From Streptomyces europaeiscabiei (GTDB lineage: Bacteria; Actinomycetota; Actinomycetes; Streptomycetales; Streptomycetaceae): a stretch of 37,980 nt of DNA. The translations under genes and the position numbers were made by a program. The notes below the pieces were generated by a model. It was not told the DNA's origin. It ran no database searches and saw nothing but the letters and a program-made list of their open reading frames with translations. Shown here one piece after another: positions 30,500-37,867 of this stretch. The stretch lies in NCBI RefSeq assembly GCF_001550375.1, contig NZ_LRTR01000767.1, positions 1 to 37,980 of the forward strand. Direction: 5' to 3'. Positions within the stretch are counted from its first letter, which is position 1; every line of letters starts with the position of its first letter.

Positions 30500-30730
30500 G
30501 TGCCGAATCGACCTGCTGGCGGTGACCGGCCCAGCCGAGGAGCGACTTACCTGCTGGCACTCTCCGCTCGGCCTGGACCGCACACACGTCCGTGGAGGCA
30601 GCCGTCGCCATCGTGGCGGGGACCATCGCCGTCCTGTACAGGCCCTGCCCTGCCCTGCCCGGCCTGGCGACGGGGCCGTGACACACGCACATACGACCTG
30701 ACTCTCACCCAGAAGGAAGAGGAGAACTTG

Positions 30731-31912
30731 ATGAACCTGCGACGGAACATCTCACGTCGAAGGATGATCGAAGGCGCATCGGCCGCGGCGCTTGTCACGG
30801 CGGCGGCCACGGTGCCGAGCGCCATGGCCAGTCCGGCGGCGGCAAAGTCCGGCTCGGGGCTGCCCAAGGGCAACTGGCGCATCGATACCCACGCGCACTA
30901 CAGCCCCGACGTGTACAACGACTACCTGCAGCGCTACGGCCTCCTCGGCGCCATCACCGGGGCGTACGGTCCCTGGTCGGTCGATCGGCACGTTGCCTTC
31001 ATGGACCAGTACCGGATCCAGGCCAGCGTCCTGTCGTTCGGCGACCTTCAGGTCACCGTCGGCCCGGTCGACGACCGGCGCGCCACCGCCCGCGCGGTCA
31101 ACGACTACGCCCACAACCTCGTGCAGACCCGTGGTGACCGGTTCGGGATCTTCGCGGTCACTCCGATGCCCGACATCGACGGCGCGGTCGCCGAGGTGGA
31201 CCGCGCGCTCGGCGAACTGGATCTCGACGGCATCTGCCTGCTCACCAACTACAAGGGCACCTACCTCGGGGATCCTTCGTTCGCACCTCTGTACGAGATC
31301 CTCAATGACCGCCATGCCTACGTCTATGTCCACCCGACGGGCCCGGAGGCGAACCCGGCTCCGAAGCTCTGTTTCGGCCCGGACATCCCGGCCGGGAACA
31401 ACGTCTTCGAGTACACGTTCGATGCGACCCGCGCGATGACCAGCCTTATCTACAACGGTGTCCTGCGGGACTACCCGAACATCCGCTGGCACTTCACGCA
31501 CTCCGGCGGGGCACTGCCGTTCCTGGCCTACCGGCTCGCGACACGGCACTCGGCCTTCCCTCCGTTCAACGAGGTGCTGCCCGAAGGCCCCCTCACGTAC
31601 ATGAAGCGGCTGTTCTTCGACAACGCACAGGCGTTCACCGCCGCGCAGTTGCAGCCGCTGTCGTCCCTCGTGCCCGCCGACCACATCATGTTCGGCAGTG
31701 ACTGGCCGGCGACCCGCCACCTCTACGCGGCCGACAACGTCGAGACGATGCCCTTCCTCAAGGGCAGCCTGCCGATTCTCAAGACGGGCGACCCCGAACC
31801 GACCGTCGACGAGATCTACAGCCGGCGCGAGCGGATCGCCCTCGAGCGGGACAACGCCCTCGACCAGTTCCCGAAACTGAAGGCGCGTATACGCCGCGCC
31901 GGCTCGCGCTGA
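30731..31912 (+). CDS. Tat-exported amidohydrolase-family (ACMSD-like) protein
   Basis: A 393-residue protein. The twin-arginine signal (SRRRMIEGASAAALV, Ala-rich cleavage region near 36) is followed by a TIM-barrel amidohydrolase-2 domain with metal-site DTHAHY (H54, H56). VDDRRATARAVNDYAHNLV, FAVTPMPDIDGAVAEVDRAL, YVYVHPTGPEA, a HFTHSGGALPFLAYRL motif and MFGSDWPATR follow. The family holds decarboxylases and hydrolases of aromatic acids; export suggests action on an extracellular substrate. ATG 30731 is chosen because GGAGAAC lies eight bases upstream. It differs strongly from the family members at 9629 and 36868, so these are not recent duplicates. A long hairpin follows its stop. Confidence 0.86.
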   Translation: MNLRRNISRRRMIEGASAAALVTAAATVPSAMASPAAAKSGSGLPKGNWRIDTHAHYSPDVYNDYLQRYGLLGAITGAYGPWSVDRHVAFMDQYRIQASVLSFGDLQVTVGPVDDRRATARAVNDYAHNLVQTRGDRFGIFAVTPMPDIDGAVAEVDRALGELDLDGICLLTNYKGTYLGDPSFAPLYEILNDRHAYVYVHPTGPEANPAPKLCFGPDIPAGNNVFEYTFDATRAMTSLIYNGVLRDYPNIRWHFTHSGGALPFLAYRLATRHSAFPPFNEVLPEGPLTYMKRLFFDNAQAFTAAQLQPLSSLVPADHIMFGSDWPATRHLYAADNVETMPFLKGSLPILKTGDPEPTVDEIYSRRERIALERDNALDQFPKLKARIRRAGSR

Positions 31913-31934
31913 GCCGCGACCGCACGCCAAGCCC

Positions 31935-31969
31935 GCCGCCCGCTGCCCCGCCGACGGGGCGCGGGCGGC
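31935..31969 (+). terminator. Long hairpin terminator after the Tat amidohydrolase
   Basis: GCCGCCCGC (31935-31943) pairs with GCGGGCGGC (31961-31969), and inside it GCCCCG (31945-31950) pairs with CGGGGC (31955-31960) around CCGA. The result is a 15-bp stem with one bulged T, 22 bases after the stop. Confidence 0.85.
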
Positions 31970-32169
31970 GCTCCGTGTAGAGGTCAGCAACCGCCGACGG
32001 GAGAGGCCATCGAAGGAAATCGACGGCGTCTGGCCGGGCGAACGTGGCCTGCCGGCCGGCCGGGCGGGATCTGGCACGCGTGATCCGCCGTGCCCGGGTG
32101 GTCACCGCGCCCCCCCAGGGCGGTACGGCTCCTGCACACAACGGTCTGGCCCGCGGCCATGACCTGCCC

Positions 32170-32201
32170 GGCGTCCCGGCGTCCCGGCGTCCCGGCGTCC
32201 C
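32170..32201. repeat. Four tandem copies of GGCGTCCC
   Basis: The 8-bp unit is repeated exactly four times, in a stretch (31970-32230) where I find no convincing gene. It is probably slippage-derived. Confidence 0.85.
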
Positions 32202-32223
32202 GCCGACCTGGCGACCCGGCGCC

Positions 32224-32327
32224 TGATAGGCGAGGCTGGCCCACAGATCGTCGCCGGCCACGACATGCACCGTACGCTGGCCGCGTTCGAGGCCCTCTGC
32301 CTCGCCGCCGGTCACCCCGTGGCATGA
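32224..32327 (+). pseudogene. 3' fragment of an unrecognised gene
   Basis: About 33 codons with strongly G/C-biased third positions end at TGA 32325-32327. They encode a peptide containing VAGHDMHRTLAAFEALCLAA and then GHPVA. It looks like a genuine C-terminus, but no upstream body is present and the family is not recognised. It stops 47 bases before the response-regulator start. Confidence 0.35.
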
Positions 32328-32374
32328 CGGCCCTCCGCCTCCCTCTTGCCGTCCGGCGATGGAAAGCGAGCACG

Positions 32375-33079
32375 ATGAGTACGCAGCGCGTTCTGGTCGT
32401 CGATGACGAGCCCAAGATCCGTATGACCGTGCGTGGCTACCTGGAGGCGGACGGGTTCCACGTCGTCGAAGCCGCGGACGGACCGTCCGCCCTGCGGGCG
32501 GTCACCCGTGACCGGCCGGACCTCGTGGTGCTCGATGTGATGCTCCCGGGGTTGGACGGATTCCAGGTCCTGCGCCGCATCCGTGAGGCGAGTCAGATCC
32601 CGGTGATCATGCTCACCGCCCGCGATGAGGAGGTCGACCGGCTGATCGGCTTCACCACCGGCAGCGACGACTACGTCACGAAGCCGTTCAGTCCCCGCGA
32701 ACTGGCTTTACGGGTGCGCGCCATCCTGCGGCGCACCGACACCCGCTCCGAGGCGGCCGACGAGGACGGCGTCCTGCGCTTCGACGGACTGACAGTCGAT
32801 CATGTGACGCGGACCGTGCTGGTCGATGTCGACCGGACGGTGGAGCTGTCCGCTCTCGACTTCGATCTGCTGTTCGCGATGGCCCGGGCTCCTGGGCGGG
32901 TCTTCACCCGGCGCGGCCTGCTGGCCCAGGTGTGGGGCGAGGACTTCTTCGGTGATGAGCGCGTCGTGGACGTGCACATCCGCACTCTGCGGCGTGCGCT
33001 GGGCGACGACGCGGGCGCACCCCGGTTCGTAGGCACCGTCCGCACCATCGGCTACCGGTTCGTCGGGCGTCCCGCCTAG
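32375..33079 (+). CDS. OmpR-family response regulator
   Basis: A 234-residue two-component regulator. The receiver domain has acidic pocket DDE at 10-12, phospho-acceptor D54 (VLDVMLPG), switch Thr in MLTARD and K103 (YVTKPF). The C-terminal winged helix has LSALDFDLLFAMARAPGRVFTRRGLLAQVWG, then VDVHIRTLRRALGDD and TIGYRF. The start is ATG 32375, with only a weak GGAAAG upstream. Codon 112 is a TTA leucine codon (32708-32710), which in Streptomyces makes translation dependent on the bldA tRNA. The sensor kinase follows 22 bases later. OmpR-class proteins bind 11-bp direct repeats such as those at 30125 and 34629. Confidence 0.93.
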   Translation: MSTQRVLVVDDEPKIRMTVRGYLEADGFHVVEAADGPSALRAVTRDRPDLVVLDVMLPGLDGFQVLRRIREASQIPVIMLTARDEEVDRLIGFTTGSDDYVTKPFSPRELALRVRAILRRTDTRSEAADEDGVLRFDGLTVDHVTRTVLVDVDRTVELSALDFDLLFAMARAPGRVFTRRGLLAQVWGEDFFGDERVVDVHIRTLRRALGDDAGAPRFVGTVRTIGYRFVGRPA

Positions 33080-33101
33080 CGGCCAGGAAGGACACCCACC
33101 C

Positions 33102-34232
33102 ATGTCGCCCGCCCGCTTCCCGGCCTACCAGAGGTGTCGTGCGCGGCTGCGCCACATTCAGGAGCGTCTGTCGTTCCGTAACCGGCTGGTGCTCTCGCAC
33201 GTCATGGTGCTCCTCCTGGCACTGCTGGCCATGGCGGCGATCAGCGCACTGATCGAGGTCTGGCTCGGCTTTGCCGACATCGAAGGTGACGTGGTCCTGC
33301 AGGTCGGCCTCTTGTTCGGATTGGCCGCGGCCTTCCCGGCGTCCGTCGCCCTGTCCCGGTTTCTGCTGCGGCCGCTCGACAGGGTGCGCGCCGCCACGCG
33401 CCGGCTCGCCGAGGGACACTACGACGATATCCTCGAACTCCCCAGCGAGCCGGGCCTGGCAGCCTTAGTCGAAGACGTCAACACGCTGGCGGCAGCCCTC
33501 GCCGACACCGAACGCCGCCGCGCCCGGCTGATCTCCGAGGTCGCCCACGAGATGCGGACCCCCATCACCCTGCTACGCGCCCAGATCGAGGGCGTGGCCG
33601 ACGGAATCTTCGTCCCCGACGAGGCCATGTTCGCTTCCCTCGCCGACGACCTGGACCGGCTGCAGCGCCTGGCGGGCGACCTCTCCAGCCTGTCCCGGTC
33701 GGAAGAGGGCGCCTTCGTTCTTCACGGCAAGCTCATCGACGTGGCCATGGTGGCTCGGACCACAGCCGAGCGACTGCGCCCCCAGTACGACGACCTGACC
33801 GTAACCCTTGTCGTGGACGCGAGCACACCCGTCGACGCTTGCTGTGACCCTGACCGAATCACCCAGGTCCTGGTGAACCTGCTCGGCAACGCACTGGCCG
33901 CATCCGATCGGCACGGGCACGTGGCGCTGTCCGTGCACGCTGAACCGTCTCCCGTGCCCCAGGTGATCGTCCGTATCGTGGATGACGGCATCGGCATCGC
34001 CGAACACAACCTGGAGCGCATCTTCCACCGCTTCGAACGCCTTGAGCGTCCCGGCCGCCCCGCTGCCGCCGGCGGCAGCGGCATCGGCCTGGCCATCGCC
34101 CGGGGCATCGCCCGAGCCCATGGCGGAGACATCACCGCGGAATCCGCTGGCCTCGGCAAGGGGGCGACGTTCACCCTGCACCTACCGCAGGAACTCCCCC
34201 CAGGGGGCGGCATGCCACCGGCCTCCCGCTGA
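33102..34232 (+). CDS. Two-component sensor histidine kinase
   Basis: A 376-residue membrane kinase. Two membrane segments (about 30-50 and 65-88) flank a very short outside loop, followed by a HAMP-like linker (RPLDRVRAATRRLAEGHYDDI). The HisKA box has H149 (SEVAHEMRTPIT). The ATPase domain shows the N box (QVLVNLLGNALAAS), DDGIGIA, an F box and the GGSGIGLAIARGIARAHGG G2 box. It would phosphorylate the regulator encoded just upstream. The small sensing loop suggests detection of stress within or at the membrane. Codon 122 is TTA (33465-33467), so like its partner it carries a bldA-dependent codon. AGGAAGGA precedes the ATG. Confidence 0.93.
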   Translation: MSPARFPAYQRCRARLRHIQERLSFRNRLVLSHVMVLLLALLAMAAISALIEVWLGFADIEGDVVLQVGLLFGLAAAFPASVALSRFLLRPLDRVRAATRRLAEGHYDDILELPSEPGLAALVEDVNTLAAALADTERRRARLISEVAHEMRTPITLLRAQIEGVADGIFVPDEAMFASLADDLDRLQRLAGDLSSLSRSEEGAFVLHGKLIDVAMVARTTAERLRPQYDDLTVTLVVDASTPVDACCDPDRITQVLVNLLGNALAASDRHGHVALSVHAEPSPVPQVIVRIVDDGIGIAEHNLERIFHRFERLERPGRPAAAGGSGIGLAIARGIARAHGGDITAESAGLGKGATFTLHLPQELPPGGGMPPASR

Positions 34233-34628
34233 CTCCACTGACCCATCGGCCCTCGATCCCGGGGCGAAGGTGATGAGCAGGTCGCGGTCGTGAAGGACGT
34301 CGAGGAAGTGCGCTCAGTCCGCGGCGCCGTGTTCGGACACGGTGAGAGCGCGTGCGGCGGCCGCGGCGCGTGACACGGTCAGCGTCCCGGTGATCGCTCG
34401 GTCCGCAGGCATTCTCGGTGCACGGGCGGCAGGACCCACAGCGGGTGAGCGGGCGTCGGACGTCCCTCGGGCAGGGAGGTGCCCTGAGCTTGTACGAGGA
34501 CCAGCGGAGCGCGGGGCTCGGTGTGAGGCCGCCGCCGGCCAGGCCTGGCACCCGCATGTCGGTGCGCGCCGGCCCGCCGGCCCTGCCGACTCCCTCCCGC
34601 GTTACGCATCAGCGGCAAGAGCCCGCCG
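34233..34628. other. Gene-free, decayed stretch
   Basis: No intact gene is seen. The minus strand near 34255-34330 reads AHFLDVLHDRDLLITFAPG after an in-frame stop and has coding-like composition, so it is probably a pseudogene scrap of an unrecognised gene. No repeats or promoters were recognised in the rest. Confidence 0.35.
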
Positions 34629-34645
34629 CTTCATGGAAGCTTCAT
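34629..34645 (+). promoter_or_regulatory. 11-bp-period direct repeat, candidate response-regulator box (copy 2)
   Basis: CTTCAT at 34629-34634 and again at 34640-34645, separated by GGAAG. The box ends 47 bases before the ATG at 34692, exactly as at the paralogous locus. The adjacent two-component system is a natural candidate for the binding protein. Confidence 0.6.
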
Positions 34646-34691
34646 ACGCCGAGTGGTAGGTGCTTTGTCAGAGGGCTGTTGCCTGGCGGTC

Positions 34692-35105
34692 ATGCAGGCT
34701 CTCCTCGTCCCGCCATCGACCGGCGTTGATCACCATGCTGTGAGGCACCTGACTACGGCGGTTCACGCCGTCCTGTCCGGAGCCGTCGTGCTCGGCGCGC
34801 TCCTTCATGTGGGTTGGGCGGAGCACGTGGATCCCGTGGGGCAGACGCTGAGCGAGCACACGCTGCGTGAAGCAACCGCCGACCTGTTCAAGGCCTCTGT
34901 GGCGGCAGCGGCGACGGGGTCGCTCGCGGGGCTGCTCCGCATCCGACGGTCGGCCGCTGGTGCGGCCGCCCCGGCTGCGTCGAGCGTCGGGTACGCCGGA
35001 CTCGTGCTCAGTCGGGACCTGCTCGCGAACCCGACCCTGTCGTCCGACCCGGACACGGCGGAGCGGATCTTCGACCTGATGCGAACCCGCCCCGAGATCA
35101 AGTGA
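34692..35105 (+). CDS. Small hypothetical protein, possible truncated DUF998-like membrane protein
   Basis: A 137-residue ORF. The first half contains a hydrophobic helix (AVLSGAVVLGALLHVGW) followed by EHVDPVGQTLSEHTLREATADLFKASVAAAATGSLAGLLRI, which resembles the opening of DUF998-type membrane proteins. After about residue 85 it becomes Ala-rich, and it then ends in a charged tail (DLLANPTLSSDPDTAERIF) of different character, so it may be a fusion of two remnants. It is preceded by a conserved upstream region shared with 30125-30187. Regulation by the neighbouring two-component system is inferred from that box. Function unknown. Confidence 0.5.
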   Translation: MQALLVPPSTGVDHHAVRHLTTAVHAVLSGAVVLGALLHVGWAEHVDPVGQTLSEHTLREATADLFKASVAAAATGSLAGLLRIRRSAAGAAAPAASSVGYAGLVLSRDLLANPTLSSDPDTAERIFDLMRTRPEIK

Positions 35106-35254
35106 CCGATCGTCAGACCGATCAGTTTTCTGCTCCATCCCTGGCAAGCCGCCTGGTCGAAGTCCGCTCGCACTCGGTCTCGCCGGGCGGGTGAGGTGCA
35201 GGCGGCTGTATATAGCCCCCGATGAACCGCGTAACGATCTGAAGGAACGTGAAA

Positions 35255-36319
35255 GTGGAACAGACCATGATGGCGGTCCGCCTGTTCGAACATGGCGGGC
35301 CCGAGGTGCTCAAGTACGTCGAGGCACCGATTCCCGAGGTCGGCCCCGACGACGTCTTGATGCGCGTGCACGCCACGGCCGTCAACAGCTGGGATCTCCG
35401 GTACCGGGCGGGCAACCTGCCGCAGCCTCTGCCGGGACGGCCCGAGTGGCCTCTGCCGTTCCAGCTCGGCCGGGACGCGGCCGGTGAAATCGTCGCCACC
35501 GGCGAGAACGTCACCAGGTGGCGCACCGGTGACAGGGCGGTGCAGCTTCCGCACCCGCCGTGCCGCAACTGCGCCCTGTGCGTGCGCGGCCTGGAAAACC
35601 TGTGTATCGACACCGCCTACCCCGGGCACCAGGTCTTCGGCGGATACGCCCAGTACGTCGTGCGTCGCCAGGACGCGATCCTGCCCATCCCCGAAGGCGT
35701 CGACTTCGAGACCGCCGCAGCCACCATGTGGACCTACACCACCCCGCTCAACTGTGCGCGCCAGGCACCTGTCGGTCCCGGTGACACGGTGGTCATCACC
35801 GGCGCCAGCGGCGGGATGGCCATCGCCTGCGCACAACTGGCGAAGCTGAGCGGAGCCACCGTCATCGGCACCACCACCAAGCCGGACCACGACGAAGCGC
35901 TCAGGAAGCTCGGCTACGACCACATCGTGCGCTCCACCGCTCCCCGACTGCCCGCACAGGTCAGGGAACTGACCCATGGTCTGGGCGCGGACGCCGTCTG
36001 GGACTGTGTCGGCGGCAACGACTTCTTCCAGCTCTCCCTTGCCTGCATACGGCTCGGCGGTACGGTCATCGTCCTGGGCACACCGACCGACCAGGGATCC
36101 AGGCTCGAACTGGACGCACTCGCCCTCATCGGCGGACAGGTGAAGATCGCCAGCGTGCGCGGCGCGACCCTGCGCGACCAGCAACTGTGCCTGGAACTGC
36201 TGGCAGACGGAAAGATCCAGCCGATCATCGACCGGGCCTACCCCCTCGCAGAGGCGGCTGAGGCCCACGCGTACCTGGAAAGCCATCGGCAGACCGGCAA
36301 AGTGCTCCTCCTGCCGTGA
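35255..36319 (+). CDS. Zinc-type alcohol dehydrogenase/quinone oxidoreductase (MDR superfamily)
   Basis: A 354-residue NAD(P)-dependent oxidoreductase. The GroES-like domain includes NSWDLRYRAGN and LGRDAAGEIVATGENV, and the structural-zinc Cys cluster CRNCALCVRGLENLC. GHQVFGGYAQYV follows, then the Rossmann domain GDTVVITGASGGMAIACAQLAKLSGATVIG and GADAVWDCVGG, and finally ADGKIQPIID and SHRQTGKVLLLP. GTG 35255 is preferred because AAGGA lies eight bases upstream; GTG 35249 and ATG 35267 are alternatives. The catalytic-zinc Cys/His positions are not obvious (NSWDLRYRAG replaces the usual C-G-S-D), so zinc catalysis is uncertain. Its last 125 bases are duplicated in inverted orientation at 6842-6967. 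The stop overlaps a following GTG. Confidence 0.88.
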   Translation: MEQTMMAVRLFEHGGPEVLKYVEAPIPEVGPDDVLMRVHATAVNSWDLRYRAGNLPQPLPGRPEWPLPFQLGRDAAGEIVATGENVTRWRTGDRAVQLPHPPCRNCALCVRGLENLCIDTAYPGHQVFGGYAQYVVRRQDAILPIPEGVDFETAAATMWTYTTPLNCARQAPVGPGDTVVITGASGGMAIACAQLAKLSGATVIGTTTKPDHDEALRKLGYDHIVRSTAPRLPAQVRELTHGLGADAVWDCVGGNDFFQLSLACIRLGGTVIVLGTPTDQGSRLELDALALIGGQVKIASVRGATLRDQQLCLELLADGKIQPIIDRAYPLAEAAEAHAYLESHRQTGKVLLLP

Positions 36320-36738
36320 CCCCGGGGCGATCGCTGACGCCCGCGGAAGGCACGGTCAGGCGCGTCATCGAGACGATGCGTCAGGAAGCACGCCGTCGGC
36401 CCGCCGGTCAGATCCACGTCGTCGGTTCCGCCTCCGGCCCGCTCATCGAGGGCGAATAGCGCGAACTGGGCTTCTATGGACGCCTGTTCACCGTCACCGT
36501 CACCGTCACCGTCATCGATGACGGTGACGGTGAAGGCAAGGAGGTCGGCGGAGGTCTGTGCACCCCCGCCACCGCCGGTGGCGCGCAGGCCTGCGCCGAG
36601 TCGCAAGCGAATGAAGTGGACAACAACCAGGCGACTACTGAAGTGGGCCAGCCGGCCCTGTGCCCAGCTGCTGACGGTGCAACAGCCACCGACACGATCC
36701 GAGGACCTGCCCGGACCAGTAGCGATGCGATCAGCTGA
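36316..36738 (+). pseudogene. Unrecognised ORF coupled to the dehydrogenase, with an in-frame TAG and a Thr-Val repeat
   Basis: A GTG at 36316 overlaps the dehydrogenase stop. It opens a frame with coding-like composition (TPAEGTVRRVIETMRQEAR, then QIHVVGSASGPLIEGE) that meets TAG at 36457-36459. The same frame continues without a stop to TGA at 36736-36738, including FTVTVTVTVIDDGDGEG encoded by four CACCGT repeats and a Thr/Ala/Gly-rich, Cys-containing tail. The composition suggests a secreted or linker-type protein. I do not recognise the family, and the downstream half could be non-coding. Confidence 0.35.
36489..36533. repeat. CACCGT tandem array running into a perfect 34-bp palindrome
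   Basis: CACCGT is repeated four times at 36489-36512. Bases 36500-36533 form a perfect palindrome centred on ATCGAT (17-base arms, TCACCGTCACCGTCATC and its exact complement). Such a structure can extrude a cruciform or act as a strong bidirectional hairpin. Confidence 0.85.
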
Positions 36739-36867
36739 GCGCTTCGGCGGGGGCGGACGCCGCCGCATGGCCGGGTCGCCGCGGCTGCCTCAGCCCGAAC
36801 CGCGACTCGCCGGGTGGACCGCCGAACCCTGCAGCCGGATCCACTCGGCGGCGGCTTGCTTTCACCG

Positions 36868-37819
36868 TCATTTCCGCGGAAACAGACGCTGGGCGTTGGC
36901 CGTCGTCAGGGATCGCCACGTGGTTCCCTCCAAGGGTGACTCGGCCGTGTCGATCGCCGCGATGTGGGCGTCGGCCAGTGGGGGAGGCGTCCAGCAGTAG
37001 TCGCTGCCGACCAGTACGCGGTCCGGATCGACGAGCTTCAGCAGCGCGGGAACCTGGCGGGGGAAGGCGGTACCCGCCATGTCGTAGTAGAGGCCCCGCA
37101 GCTGCTGCACCGCATCGGGGGCGGGCGGTTCCTGGGCGGGCAGGAACCGCCCCATGAACTCGTCGATGCGGTCGGCCAGGACGGGAATCGCACCCCCGCA
37201 GTGCGGGACGATCACCCGCAGGTTCGGATGACGGGTCAGGACGCCGGCCATGACCAGGTCGGTGACGGTGCGGGCCGTGTCGAAGACGTACTCGACCATC
37301 GGGCGTGGTCTGCCGAGTGCCGATTGTTCCCAGCACACCGGTGAGGTGGGGTGCAGGAAGACCACGGCCCGCCGGCGGTCGAGTTCCGCGAAGACCGGGT
37401 CCAGACGCAGGTCGCCCAGGTACACACCGTGCGTGTGGGTCATCAACGCCACGCCGTCGGCGTCGAGTTCGGTGAAGGCGTAGGCGATCTCCTCCAGTGA
37501 GCGGTCCACGTCGGCAGCGGAAGCGATACGAAATTGCCGAAGCGGCCCGGGTGGTCCCGGGTCGGTTCGGCGGTGTACTCGTTGACGCGCCGGGCCAGGA
37601 GGCGGGCCGCCTTGTCGTCGCCGAAGTGGACGCCGGGGGAGGACATGGACAGCATCGCGGTGTCGATGCCGTGGTGGTCCATCAGGTCGAGGTGCGCTTG
37701 GACGGACCACGACGGCCAGCCGCCCATGCCGTCCGGGTGGGTGTGGCCCGCCGCGGTCGCCTGCTCGACGTGAAGTCGGGAAGGAGATGGGCGTGGACGT
37801 CGATGAGGCCGGAGGACAT
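36868..37819 (-). pseudogene. Amidohydrolase-2 (ACMSD-like) gene with two single-base frameshifts
   Basis: Read from ATG 37819, the gene begins MSSGLIDVHAHLLPDF with the metal-binding His-x-His. It shifts frame near 37773 and continues VEQATAAGHTHPDGMGGWPSW, HHGIDTAMLSMSSPGVHFG and RVNEYTAEPTRDHPGRFGNFVSLPLP. It shifts again near 37515 and continues DRSLEEIAYAFTELDADGVAL, VVFLHPTSP, VIVPHCGGAIPVLADRI and LVGSDYCWTPP before TGA at 36868-36870. Each break is explained by loss of one base. Joined, it is a complete protein of about 317 residues related to the amidohydrolases at 9629 and 30731. Either it is inactivated or the sequence carries two indel errors. Confidence 0.82.
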
Positions 37820-37867
37820 GACGGAGGGGGTCCTTTCGCGTCGGGCGAGGGCGAGGGCGGGCGCGGC

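Noticed and set aside
32090..32374. N-terminal extension of the response regulator to 32090
   Set aside because: The extension crosses the GGCGTCCC tandem repeat and has no domain. The receiver domain begins normally at ATG 32375.
36489..36512. Short tandem CACCGT units considered as a CRISPR-like array
   Set aside because: The units are 6 bp, contiguous and without spacers, and no cas genes are present.
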